A stretch of DNA of 64,000 bases, taken from NCBI RefSeq assembly GCF_001905505.1, contig NZ_LIPG01000002.1, forward strand, positions 372,001-436,000, read 5' to 3'. Under the pieces are notes generated by a model. It made no database searches, was not told the DNA's origin, and saw only the letters and a program-made list of their open reading frames with translations. Both the position numbers and the translations under genes were made by a program. Position 1 is the first letter of the stretch. Each line of letters opens with the position of its first letter. Source of the DNA: Streptomyces sp. CB02058 (GTDB taxonomy: Bacteria > Actinomycetota > Actinomycetes > Streptomycetales > Streptomycetaceae). This document shows, in pieces, positions 15,819 through 24,022 of the stretch.

Positions 15819-18050
15819 ATGTCCAACTCCGCCGTGCTCGAAGGCGTCCTGGAGCGGATCACCTACGCCAACGAGGAGAACGGCTACACCGTCGCCCGCG
15901 TCGACACCGGGCGGGGAGCCGGCGATCTGCTCACCGTCGTCGGGTCGCTGCTCGGTGCTCAGCCGGGCGAGTCGCTGCGGATGGAGGGGCGCTGGGGCTC
16001 GCACCCGCAGTTCGGGAAGCAGTTCCATGTCGACAACTACACGACGATCCTCCCGGCCACGATCCAGGGCATCCGGCGCTATCTCGGCTCCGGCCTGATC
16101 AAGGGCATCGGGCCCGTCATGGCCGACCGCATCACCACCCACTTCGGTGTCGACACCCTCGACATCATCGAGCAGCACCCGAAGCGTCTGGTCGAGGTCC
16201 CGGGGCTCGGTCCGAAGCGGACGAAGATGATCGCCGCCGCCTGGGAGGAGCAGAAGGCGATCAAGGAGGTCATGGTCTTCCTCCAGACCGTGGGCGTCTC
16301 CACCTCCATCGCCGTCCGCATCTACAAGAAGTACGAGGACGCCTCGATCTCCGTCGTGAAGAACCAGCCCTACCGGCTGGCCGCGGACGTCTGGGGCATC
16401 GGCTTCCTCACCGCCGACCGCATCGCCCAGGCCGTCGGCATCCCGCACGACAGCCCCGAGCGGGTCAAGGCCGGTCTCCAGTACGCCCTGTCGCAGTCCA
16501 CCGACCAGGGGCACTGCTTCCTCCCGGAGGAGCGGCTGATCGCCGACGGGGTGAAGCTGCTCCAGGTCGACACCGGGCTCGTCATCGACTGCCTGGCCGA
16601 GCTCGCCGAGGACCCGGAGGGCGTCGTACGGGAGAAGGTGCCGGGGCCCGAGGACGGGCAGCCGGTCACCGCCGTGTATCTCGTCCCCTTCCACCGCGCG
16701 GAGATCTCCCTGGCCTCCCAGGTGCAGCGTCTGCTGCGGACACCGGAGGACCGGATGCCGGCCTTCCAGGACGTCGACTGGGACAAGGCGCTGGCCTGGC
16801 TCGTGCGGCGTACGGGGGCGACGCTCGCCCCGGAGCAGGAGGCGGCCGTGCGTCTCGCGCTCACCCGGAAAGTCGCCGTGCTGACCGGCGGCCCCGGCTG
16901 CGGGAAGTCGTTCACGGTCCGTTCCGTGGTCGAGCTGGCCCGTGCACGGAGTGCCAAGGTCGTGCTGGCCGCGCCCACGGGGCGTGCCGCGAAGCGGCTC
17001 TCGGAGCTGACCGGCGCCGAGGCCTCCACCGTGCACCGGCTGCTGGAGCTGAAGCCCGGCGGGGATGCCGCGTACGACCGCGACCGTCCGCTGGACGCCG
17101 ACCTCGTCGTCGTGGACGAGGCGTCGATGCTCGATCTGCTGCTCGCCAACAAGCTGATCAAGGCGGTGGCACCCGGTGCCCACCTCCTTCTGGTCGGGGA
17201 TGTGGACCAGCTGCCCTCGGTCGGCGCGGGGGAGGTGCTGCGGGATCTCCTCGCCGAGGGCGGCCCGGTCCCGGCGGTGCGGCTGACGACGATCTTCCGC
17301 CAGGCGCAGAAGTCGGGTGTCGTCACCAACGCCCACCGCATCAACTCCGGGGTGCCGCCGCTCACCCAGGGGCTCAGCGACTTCTTCCTGTTCGTGGAGG
17401 ACGAGACGGAGGACGCCGGAGTGCTCGCCGTGGATGTCGCGGCCCGGCGCATCCCGGCCAAGTTCGGGCTGAACCCCCGCCGTGACGTGCAGGTTCTCGC
17501 CCCGATGCACCGGGGGCCGGCGGGCGCCGGCCACCTCAACGGACTGCTCCAGCAGGCGATCACCCCGGGCCGCCCCGACCTGCCCGAGAAGCGTTTCGGC
17601 GGTCGTGTCTTCCGCGTCGGCGACAAGGTCACCCAGATCCGGAACAACTACGAGAAGGGGGAGAACGGCGTCTTCAACGGCACGGTCGGCGTCGTCACCG
17701 CGCTCGACACGGACGAGCAGAAGCTGACGGTCCTCACCGACGAGGACGAGGAGATCGTGTACGACTTCGACGAGCTGGACGAGCTCGCCCACGCGTACGC
17801 GATGACCATCCACCGCTCCCAGGGCAGCGAGTATCCGGCGGTCGTCATCCCCGTCACGACCAGCGCCTGGATGATGCTGCAGCGCAACCTCCTGTACACC
17901 GCCGTGACCCGCGCGAAGAAGCTCGTCGTACTGGTCGGTTCGCGCAAGGCGATCGGCCAGGCGGTGCGTACCGTTTCCGCAGGCAGACGCTGTACGGGAC
18001 TGGATTTCAGACTCCGCGGCGGGCCCCCGGAAAGCTTCACGGAAAAATGA
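15819..18050 (+). CDS. recD2: RecD2-type superfamily 1B DNA helicase
   Basis: A 743-residue ATP-dependent 5'-3' helicase of the RecD2 type, the usual length for the family. The N-terminus has an OB-like fold and helix-hairpin-helix motifs (LIKGIGPVMADRI, VEVPGLGPKRTKMI). Helicase motifs follow: Walker A GGPGCGKSFTV near residue 357, Walker B VVVDEASMLDLLL near 431, motif III LLLVGDVDQLPSVGAG, motif V/VI YAMTIHRSQGSEYPAVV and NLLYTAVTRAKKLVVLVG. RecD2 acts in recombination and repair without RecBC. The start is placed at MSNSAVLEG because a -10 box sits 6 nt before it. It is followed on the same strand by citrate synthase, an order I recall from S. coelicolor. Confidence 0.95.
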   Translation: MSNSAVLEGVLERITYANEENGYTVARVDTGRGAGDLLTVVGSLLGAQPGESLRMEGRWGSHPQFGKQFHVDNYTTILPATIQGIRRYLGSGLIKGIGPVMADRITTHFGVDTLDIIEQHPKRLVEVPGLGPKRTKMIAAAWEEQKAIKEVMVFLQTVGVSTSIAVRIYKKYEDASISVVKNQPYRLAADVWGIGFLTADRIAQAVGIPHDSPERVKAGLQYALSQSTDQGHCFLPEERLIADGVKLLQVDTGLVIDCLAELAEDPEGVVREKVPGPEDGQPVTAVYLVPFHRAEISLASQVQRLLRTPEDRMPAFQDVDWDKALAWLVRRTGATLAPEQEAAVRLALTRKVAVLTGGPGCGKSFTVRSVVELARARSAKVVLAAPTGRAAKRLSELTGAEASTVHRLLELKPGGDAAYDRDRPLDADLVVVDEASMLDLLLANKLIKAVAPGAHLLLVGDVDQLPSVGAGEVLRDLLAEGGPVPAVRLTTIFRQAQKSGVVTNAHRINSGVPPLTQGLSDFFLFVEDETEDAGVLAVDVAARRIPAKFGLNPRRDVQVLAPMHRGPAGAGHLNGLLQQAITPGRPDLPEKRFGGRVFRVGDKVTQIRNNYEKGENGVFNGTVGVVTALDTDEQKLTVLTDEDEEIVYDFDELDELAHAYAMTIHRSQGSEYPAVVIPVTTSAWMMLQRNLLYTAVTRAKKLVVLVGSRKAIGQAVRTVSAGRRCTGLDFRLRGGPPESFTEK

Positions 18051-18122
18051 TCGATCAAAACGGTGGGAAACATCACTGTGCTCTTCCGGAACCGCTGGGG
18101 AGGGGGCAGGATGTGCAAGTTA

Positions 18123-18172
18123 GCGGCACTCAGTGCCGCCGGTAGGTCCAATGGACGACCCCGAGTGCACTC
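18123..18172. promoter_or_regulatory. Three dyads upstream of citrate synthase
   Basis: Within 50 bp lie GCGGCACT-C-AGTGCCGC (18123-18139, perfect 8-bp arms), GTCCA-A-TGGAC (18146-18156) and GAGTGCACTC (18163-18172). Centres of 0-1 nt cannot form RNA hairpin loops, so protein binding is more likely. The last ends about 75 bp before the GTG. Confidence 0.5.
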
Positions 18173-18247
18173 TCCTGCGCCAAATGGGGGAGGGTGGAGA
18201 CAGTCAGGGCACCTCGAAGAAGAGGCACTACGTCGGTGAGGGATGAC

Positions 18248-19546
18248 GTGAGCGAGCACACGAACAACGCTGTAGTACTGCGGTACGGCGATGACGAGTA
18301 CACCTACCCGGTGATCGACAGCACCGTCGGCGACAAGGGCTTCGACATCGGGAAGCTCCGGGCCAACACGGGCCTGGTCACGCTGGACAGCGGATACGGC
18401 AACACAGCCGCCTATAAATCCGCCATCACCTACCTCGACGGCGAGCAGGGCATCCTGCGCTACCGCGGCTACCCGATCGAGCAGCTCGCCGAGAGCTCGA
18501 CGTTCCTCGAGGTCGCCTACACGCTGATCAACGGTGACCTTCCCAAGGTCGACGAGCTGTCGGCCTTCAAGAACGAGATCACCCAGCACACGCTGCTGCA
18601 CGAGGACGTCAAGCGCTTCTTCGACGGCTTCCCGCGCGACGCCCACCCGATGGCCATGCTGTCCTCGGTCGTCAGTGCCCTGTCCACGTTCTACCAGGAC
18701 AGCCACAACCCGTTCGACGAGGAGCAGCGCCACCTCTCGACGATCCGGCTGCTGGCCAAGCTCCCGACGATCGCGGCGTACGCGTACAAGAAGTCGATCG
18801 GTCACCCGTTCGTCTACCCGCGCAACGACCTCGGCTACGTCGAGAACTTCCTGCGCATGACCTTCTCCGTCCCGGCCCAGGAGTACGTGCCGGACCCGGT
18901 CGTCGTCTCCGCGCTCGAGAAGCTGCTCATCCTGCACGCGGACCACGAGCAGAACTGTTCGACCTCCACCGTGCGTCTGGTCGGCTCCTCGCAGGCGAAC
19001 ATGTTCGCCTCGATCTCCGCCGGCATCTCGGCGCTCTGGGGCCCGCTGCACGGCGGCGCCAACCAGTCGGTGCTGGAGATGCTGGAAGGCATCCAGGCCA
19101 ACGGCGGCGACGTCGACTCCTTCATCCAGAAGGTCAAGAACAAGGAGGACGGCGTCCGCCTGATGGGCTTCGGCCACCGGGTGTACAAGTCCTTCGACCC
19201 GCGCGCCAAGATCATCAAGGCCGCCGCCCACGACGTGCTGTCGTCGCTCGGCAAGTCCGACGAGCTGCTGGACATCGCGCTCAAGCTGGAGGAGCACGCG
19301 CTCTCCGACGAGTACTTCGTCTCGCGCAACCTCTACCCCAACGTGGACTTCTACACGGGCCTGATCTACCGCGCCATGGGCTTCCCGACCGAGATGTTCA
19401 CCGTGCTCTTCGCGCTCGGCCGCCTTCCCGGCTGGATCGCCCAGTGGCACGAGATGATCAAGGAGCCGGGATCCCGCATCGGCCGCCCGCGCCAGATCTA
19501 CACCGGCGAGGTCCTGCGCGACTTCGTCCCGGTCGAGGGCCGCTGA
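18248..19546 (+). CDS. gltA: Citrate synthase
   Basis: A 432-residue hexameric type II citrate synthase that condenses oxaloacetate and acetyl-CoA at entry to the TCA cycle. The catalytic residues are visible: WGPLHGGAN (His, near residue 265), MGFGHRVYKSFDPRAK (His near 307) and the Asp in NVDFYTGL near 364. The N-terminus AVVLRYGDDEYTYPVIDSTVGDKG and the segment ILRYRGYPIEQLAE are typical of actinobacterial enzymes (citA in S. coelicolor). The GTG at 18248 is preferred, with GAGGGA just upstream; a GTG 12 nt earlier is an alternative. Confidence 0.97.
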   Translation: MSEHTNNAVVLRYGDDEYTYPVIDSTVGDKGFDIGKLRANTGLVTLDSGYGNTAAYKSAITYLDGEQGILRYRGYPIEQLAESSTFLEVAYTLINGDLPKVDELSAFKNEITQHTLLHEDVKRFFDGFPRDAHPMAMLSSVVSALSTFYQDSHNPFDEEQRHLSTIRLLAKLPTIAAYAYKKSIGHPFVYPRNDLGYVENFLRMTFSVPAQEYVPDPVVVSALEKLLILHADHEQNCSTSTVRLVGSSQANMFASISAGISALWGPLHGGANQSVLEMLEGIQANGGDVDSFIQKVKNKEDGVRLMGFGHRVYKSFDPRAKIIKAAAHDVLSSLGKSDELLDIALKLEEHALSDEYFVSRNLYPNVDFYTGLIYRAMGFPTEMFTVLFALGRLPGWIAQWHEMIKEPGSRIGRPRQIYTGEVLRDFVPVEGR

Positions 19547-19900
19547 AGCCTGTAGTACCGCTGCTCCACCCCGGCCGCTCCGGCCGGCATCCTTCGCCCC
19601 GCGTACCGCGCTCGTACTGTCAGAGCGCGGTGTCCGGGGCGATTCGGCGTTCGGGGGCTGTGCTCGGTGGAGCGGTCCGGGGGCTTCGCCGGGTGGCCGT
19701 TCGGTGGCGCGGTCCCGGGGCCTCGCTCGGGGGCTTCTTCGGCGGAGCCGCCGTGCCGTGCCCTGAGGCCGGGTTCGGGGCGTGACGCCTCGGCAGGTGC
19801 GAGAAACGCCCCGCCGCCGATCCCCCCACGGGTCGACGGACAGGGCGCTTCCCATATCCCGGAGCGGATTCCCCCCACGGGATCCGGCCGGGCGTCTGAA

Positions 19901-19925
19901 GGGAGCCTGAACTCCCGTTGTTTTT
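19901..19925 (+). terminator. Rho-independent terminator-like hairpin with T tract
   Basis: GGGAG-CCTGAA-CTCCC followed by GTTGTTTTT on the plus strand. A real T run is rare in this genome. It lies 355 bp beyond the citrate synthase stop codon, so it either ends a long 3' UTR or a separate small transcript. Confidence 0.6.
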
Positions 19926-20032
19926 CGGTGGTGCCTATTCAGTTCGGTCCTGCTGTGCGACTGCCGGGGTACGTACGGGAGGGCCGCTCAAAGCTCCCCG
20001 GTGCACGTGCCCCGGCCAACGCTTGCCAGGAG

Positions 20033-20070
20033 CGTCCCCCAAGACACTCCATCGGACGTCCCCCAAGACA
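20033..20070. repeat. Short direct repeat (14 bp, 24-bp period)
   Basis: CGTCCCCCAAGACA occurs at 20033-20046 and again at 20057-20070. No flanking mobile element is visible. Confidence 0.6.
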
Positions 20071-20152
20071 TCCTTGGCATCGCACTCTTAGACTCACCAA
20101 CTCATCAGATGGTTACCCTCAAATCGGTGTGATCTAAGTCTCTTTGTAGAAA

Positions 20153-22627
20153 TTATGTGAAGGAGCGCAACCTCAGGCTGTTGCTCACCACGAAGACCGA
20201 CGAGAACGCCATCGCCGCACCCGCGATCATGGGGCTGAGCAGCCCGAACGCAGCCAGAGGCAGTGCGGCCACGTTGTAGCCGAAGGCCCAGAAGAGGTTG
20301 CTTCTGATGGTCGACAGAGTACGCCTCGACAGACGGATGGCGTCAGCGGCCACCTTGAGATCTCCACGAACCAGCGTGAGGTCGCCCGCTTCGATCGCCG
20401 CGTCCGTCCCGGTGCCCATCGACAGACCCAGATCCGCGACGGCCAGGGCCGCCGCGTCGTTGACCCCGTCACCGGCCATGGCGACGGACCTGCCCTCGGC
20501 CTGGAGGCGCCGTACGGCCTCCACCTTCTCCTCCGGCAGGACCTCCGCGTACACCTCGTCGATCCCGACCGCGCGGGCCACGGCGTCCGCCACAGCCCGG
20601 TTGTCGCCGGTCAGCAGAATCGGCCTGAGGCCCAGTGCGCGCAGCTCGGCGACGGCCTCCGCGCTGCCTTCCTTCACCGCGTCGGCGACCTCCAGGACGG
20701 CCCTGGCGGCCCCGTCCCAGGCGACGGCGACCGCCGTGCGCCCCTGCCCCGCCGCGTCCGCCAGCGCGTCGGCCAGGGGCTGGGGCAGGGTGATCCCCGC
20801 ATCGGCGAGGAGCCGCTCCCTGCCCACCAGCACGCGGTGGCCCTCGACGGTGCCGCGCACCCCGAGGCCGGGGACGTCCGTGAAGTCCACCGGGGTGGGG
20901 AGCGCCGCCCCCGTGCGCAGGGCGGCGCCGGCGGCGACCGCCCGGGCGACGGGGTGGGCGGAGGCGTTCTCCAGCGCGCCCGCGAGACGGAGTACGTCGG
21001 CCTCGGCCGTGCCGGGCGCGGTGCGGACGCGTCCGAGGGTCATGAGGCCCGTGGTGACCGTCCCGGTCTTGTCGAGGACGATCGTGTCGATCCTGCGGGC
21101 GGTCTCCAGGACCTCGGGGCCCTTGATGAGGATGCCGAGCTGGGCGCCGCGCCCGGTGCCCGCCATGAGGGCGGTGGGTGTGGCGAGGCCCAGGGCGCAG
21201 GGGCAGGCGATGATCAGGACGGCCACGGCGGCGGTGAACGAGCCCGTGACGTCGTCAGTGGCCAGCAGCTGGGCGACCAGCGTCACCAGCGCGATCAGCA
21301 GGACCACGGGGACGAAGACCGCCGAGATCCGGTCGGCGAGGCGCTGGGCGGCGGCTTTGCCGTTCTGGGCGTCCTCCACGAGCCGGGAGATCCGGGCCAG
21401 CCGGGTGTCGGCCCCGACGCGGGTGGCCTCGACGACCAGCCGCCCCGACACGTTGAGGGTGGCGCCGGTGACGCTGTCGCCGGGGGCGGTGTCCACGGGC
21501 AGGGACTCCCCGGTGAGCATGGAGGTGTCGACGGCCGATGCGCCCTCGACGACGGTGCCGTCCGTGGCGATCTTCTCGCCGGGCCGTACGACGAAGCGGT
21601 CGCCGACGAGGAGCCGGCCGACCGGAATGCGTACTTCGGTGGTCCCGTGCTCCGGTGGTGCTGCCGGGCGCAGGACCGTGACGTCCTTCGCGCCCAGCCG
21701 CAGCAGCGCGCGCAGCGCGGCGCCCGCCTTCCGCTTGGACCGCGCCTCCAGATAGCGGCCCAGCAGGATGAATCCGGTGACTCCGGCGGCGACCTCCAGG
21801 TAGATGGCGGAGGAGGGGGCGGACCGGGACGCCTGGACGTCGAAGCCGTGCCGCATGTCCGGCATGCCCGCGTCGCCGAGGAACAGGGCCCACAAGGACC
21901 AGCCGAACGCCGCCAGCGTGCCGATCGACACCAGGGTGTCCATCGTCGCGGCGCCGTGCCGCAGATTGGTCCAGGCGGCGCGGTGGAAGGGCAGGCCGCC
22001 CCAGACGACGACGGGGGCGGCGAGGGTGAGGGAGAGCCACTGCCAGTTGTCGAACTGCAGGGCGGGGACCATGGCCATCAGGACGACGGGGACGGCGAGT
22101 GCCGCCGTGACCAGCAGGCGCTGCCGGAGCGCGGCGATGCCGGCGTCGGCCGCGGTGTCCTGGGAGTCCGCCTCGGCGTCGGCGTCCGTGCTTCCGCCTG
22201 TGCCGGGGCCGGCGGTCGTGGCCTGGGTGGTCGCGGTGCGGTCGGCTCCTGCTTGTGTGCCAGTGCCAGTGCCAGTGCCAGTGCCGGTGCCGGTATCCGG
22301 ACCTCGGCTGTCCTTCTCCTCCGGGCCGGGGGGCGGTGCGTCGACCGTGGGCGCCGCGGGGTGCGGTGCCGCGGCGGGGCGGGGGACCGGCCTGGCCGTG
22401 TAGCCCGTCTTCACGACGGTGGCGACGAGGTCGTCGAGCGCGGTACCGGGCCCGTAGACGACCCGGGCCTTCTCGGTCGCGTAGTTGACGGTGGCGGTGA
22501 CCCCGTCCATCCGGTTGAGCTTCTTCTCGACGCGGGCCGCGCACGAGGCGCAGGTCATCCCGCCGATCGTGAGCTCGGCCTCGGAGGTCTCCGCCGCCGG
22601 GACCTCGGCTGCCGTGGTGCTGGCCAT
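20153..22627 (-). CDS. copA: Copper-translocating P-type ATPase
   Basis: An 824-residue P1B-type ATPase that exports Cu(I). The N-terminal heavy-metal-associated domain has GMTCASC (Cys26, Cys29), followed by a long low-complexity linker (about residues 85-165, including a Thr-Gly run), eight membrane segments, the actuator TGES, the ion-binding ACPCALG near residue 477, the phosphorylation site DKTGTVTTG near 518, the HP motif [10 protein letters not shown] and the hinge [14 protein letters not shown]. The start at 22627 has GGAG 9 nt upstream; an ATG 42 nt earlier has none. It follows copZ on the same strand and probably shares the CsoR-controlled promoter at 23173-23192. Confidence 0.96.
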   Translation of the reverse strand: MASTTAAEVPAAETSEAELTIGGMTCASCAARVEKKLNRMDGVTATVNYATEKARVVYGPGTALDDLVATVVKTGYTARPVPRPAAAPHPAAPTVDAPPPGPEEKDSRGPDTGTGTGTGTGTGTQAGADRTATTQATTAGPGTGGSTDADAEADSQDTAADAGIAALRQRLLVTAALAVPVVLMAMVPALQFDNWQWLSLTLAAPVVVWGGLPFHRAAWTNLRHGAATMDTLVSIGTLAAFGWSLWALFLGDAGMPDMRHGFDVQASRSAPSSAIYLEVAAGVTGFILLGRYLEARSKRKAGAALRALLRLGAKDVTVLRPAAPPEHGTTEVRIPVGRLLVGDRFVVRPGEKIATDGTVVEGASAVDTSMLTGESLPVDTAPGDSVTGATLNVSGRLVVEATRVGADTRLARISRLVEDAQNGKAAAQRLADRISAVFVPVVLLIALVTLVAQLLATDDVTGSFTAAVAVLIIACPCALGLATPTALMAGTGRGAQLGILIKGPEVLETARRIDTIVLDKTGTVTTGLMTLGRVRTAPGTAEADVLRLAGALENASAHPVARAVAAGAALRTGAALPTPVDFTDVPGLGVRGTVEGHRVLVGRERLLADAGITLPQPLADALADAAGQGRTAVAVAWDGAARAVLEVADAVKEGSAEAVAELRALGLRPILLTGDNRAVADAVARAVGIDEVYAEVLPEEKVEAVRRLQAEGRSVAMAGDGVNDAAALAVADLGLSMGTGTDAAIEAGDLTLVRGDLKVAADAIRLSRRTLSTIRSNLFWAFGYNVAALPLAAFGLLSPMIAGAAMAFSSVFVVSNSLRLRSFT
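22261..22284 (-). repeat. Hexanucleotide microsatellite inside the copA linker
   Basis: Four perfect CAGTGC units (plus strand), followed by imperfect CGGTGC/CGGTAT units. On the coding strand they encode alternating Thr-Gly in the linker between the metal-binding domain and the first membrane helix. Copy number changes would stay in frame. Confidence 0.8.
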
Positions 22628-22775
22628 ATGTGCGGACTCCTGGGTCGAGCAGTCGGGCCGTTTCCCCACCAGTATCTGCTTCCCCTGGTGACGGAACGGC
22701 CCGACGGAGGTGCTGGGCGGCCCGGGGTGCGCGCGTGGAGCGGACCGGGGCGCCGCGTGGGTGGTGCGGCCGGTT

Positions 22776-23081
22776 TCAGGCGCGGCCCACGAGCTCGTAG
22801 CCCGCCTCGTCCACGGCGGCGCGTACGGCTTCGTCGGTCAGCGGCGCGGAGGAGGTGACGGTCACCCGGCCGGCGGCGGCCTCCGCTTTCACCGAGGTGA
22901 CGCCCGCGAGGGCCGAGATCTCCTCGGAGACGGCCCCTTCGCAGTGGCCGCAGGTCATGCCCTTCACCTCGTACACCTCGGTGACGGCGCCCACCTGCAC
23001 GTCGGCCGCCCCGTCGTGGCAGGAACCGGTGGACGAGCAGCAGGATCCGGCGGTCCGGGGCGTGTCCGTCTCGGCGGTCAT
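22776..23081 (-). CDS. copZ: CopZ-like heavy-metal-associated (copper chaperone) protein
   Basis: A 101-residue protein with one ferredoxin-like HMA domain. The metal loop is [13 protein letters not shown] (Cys44, Cys47), with the usual [17 protein letters not shown] core. It has an extra N-terminal segment of about 30 residues with [13 protein letters not shown] (Cys14, Cys15, Cys21, His22), which could bind a second metal. CopZ ferries Cu(I) to CopA, encoded next on the same strand. GGAG precedes the ATG at 23081; the longer open frame upstream runs into the operator and is not used. Confidence 0.92.
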   Translation of the reverse strand: MTAETDTPRTAGSCCSSTGSCHDGAADVQVGAVTEVYEVKGMTCGHCEGAVSEEISALAGVTSVKAEAAAGRVTVTSSAPLTDEAVRAAVDEAGYELVGRA

Positions 23082-23172
23082 GTCGTTCTCCTCTTCGCAG
23101 GCACACATGTATGTGGCGGATGTGGCACGGGAGCGCGCCCGGATGGGACCGGTGCGCCTGCCCGCATCGGCC

Positions 23173-23192
23173 ACTATACCCCTAGGGGGTAT
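23173..23192 (-). promoter_or_regulatory. CsoR-type copper operator and -10 box for copZ-copA
   Basis: The dyad ATACCCC-TA-GGGGGTAT (23176-23192) matches the G/C-tract, TAT-flanked form of CsoR operators. On the minus strand TATAGT (23173-23178) at its edge can serve as -10, about 92 bp before the copZ ATG. The dyad contains the TAG stop codon (23182-23184) of the upstream TetR gene. csoR itself is not in the window. Confidence 0.75.
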
Positions 23193-23865
23193 CAAGTGAC
23201 TCCGGGGTGACGCCCTCGGGTGTGTCGCACACGAGCGGGTGGAGGTAGCGGTACATCACGGTCTTCAGCTCCGCGATGTACGCGTCCCGTTCCGCCCCCT
23301 CGTGGGACATGATCAGGTCGAGCCCGGCCTTGAAGAGGACGAAAGACATCTCCGCGATGCGGGTGATCTGGCCGGCCGGGACCTCGGGCAGGTAGGCGCC
23401 GAGGAGCTCTTCGGTCCTGCTGAGCATCGTGGCGTGCAGGATGTCGTGCTCCTGGGTGATCACACCGGGGATCTCGGAGCCGTGGGTGAGGACGGCGAAG
23501 GCCGGGTTCTCGCAGTTGAAGGCGATCAGCGGGTCGAGGACCGCGTCCAGCAGCCCGTCGAGCGGCAGCTCCAGGTGGCTGACGACGAACGCGGCACCGT
23601 AGGTGTCCCGCCAGCGGTGCAGGAGCTGGTCGCCGAGCTCGACGGCGATGGCCTCCTTGTTCGGGAAGAACTGATAGAGCGTGCCCGGCGACACGCCGGC
23701 CTCGCGGGCGATGGCGTTGGTGCTCGCGCCGTAGTAGCCGCTGGTGCAGAAGACGCTGGCGGCGGCGTCGAGCAGCTGGGCGATACGGGCTTCGCCGCGT
23801 GCCTGACGGCGGCGCGGGCGGTCCGGCCCGGCGTCCGCGGCTTTTCTGGCTCTGGCCTCCGACAC
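23182..23865 (-). CDS. TetR-family transcriptional regulator
   Basis: A 227-residue TetR repressor. The DNA-binding domain is at about residues 22-70 (ARIAQLLDAAASVFCTSGYYGASTNAIAREAGVSPGTLYQFFPNKEAIAV), followed by an all-helical ligand domain with no characterised pocket motif. It is divergent from an MMPL-family transporter, and two perfect dyads in the 157-bp spacer are its likely operators, so it probably represses the transporter and itself until a lipid or drug binds. Its last codons overlap the CsoR operator of copZ. Confidence 0.94.
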   Translation of the reverse strand: MSEARARKAADAGPDRPRRRQARGEARIAQLLDAAASVFCTSGYYGASTNAIAREAGVSPGTLYQFFPNKEAIAVELGDQLLHRWRDTYGAAFVVSHLELPLDGLLDAVLDPLIAFNCENPAFAVLTHGSEIPGVITQEHDILHATMLSRTEELLGAYLPEVPAGQITRIAEMSFVLFKAGLDLIMSHEGAERDAYIAELKTVMYRYLHPLVCDTPEGVTPESLDTP

Positions 23866-23891
23866 GGTTCTCCCCAGCTCTCAGGACACGG

Positions 23892-23951
23892 TTGACAAAC
23901 GCGAGTGGTCACTCGCATTCTGAACAAACACGAGCGAGGACTCGTGTTTGT
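23892..23951. promoter_or_regulatory. Two TetR-type operators and a -35 box in the divergent spacer
   Basis: Dyad 1 is GCGAGTG-GT-CACTCGC (23901-23916). Dyad 2 is ACAAACACGAG-6 nt-CTCGTGTTTGT (23924-23951), perfect 11-bp arms. Both share the core CGAGT/ACTCG. A plus-strand TTGACA (23892-23897) followed 18 bp later by CATTCT places dyad 1 inside a promoter for the transporter. Confidence 0.75.
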
Positions 23952-24022
23952 CAGTGTACGTGGCAATGACCGACCCATGCTGCCTTGCGCTGCCCGGGTC
24001 CCGGTGAAGGGGACACCGCACC

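Larger units (their letters stand above)
19547..20152. other. 606-bp convergent intergenic region without a recognised gene
   Basis: This lies between the 3' ends of citrate synthase and copA. An open frame of about 150 codons on the plus strand has low-complexity product and no start signal, so I do not call it. The region holds a terminator-like hairpin at 19901, a short direct repeat at 20033-20070 and an unusually AT-rich last 60 bp (20090-20150). Such features could mark a small RNA or an old insertion junction. Confidence 0.5.

Noticed and set aside
14814..17813. A 999-codon minus-strand open frame opposite recD2
   Set aside because: The sequence is a compositional shadow (Val/Asp/Gly/Leu/His-rich) with no start signal or motif, while the plus strand has all helicase motifs.
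19667..20137. A 156-codon plus-strand open frame after citrate synthase
   Set aside because: Gly/Pro/Arg/Ser-rich product, third positions not biased as in real genes here, no ribosome site, and it crosses a terminator-like hairpin.
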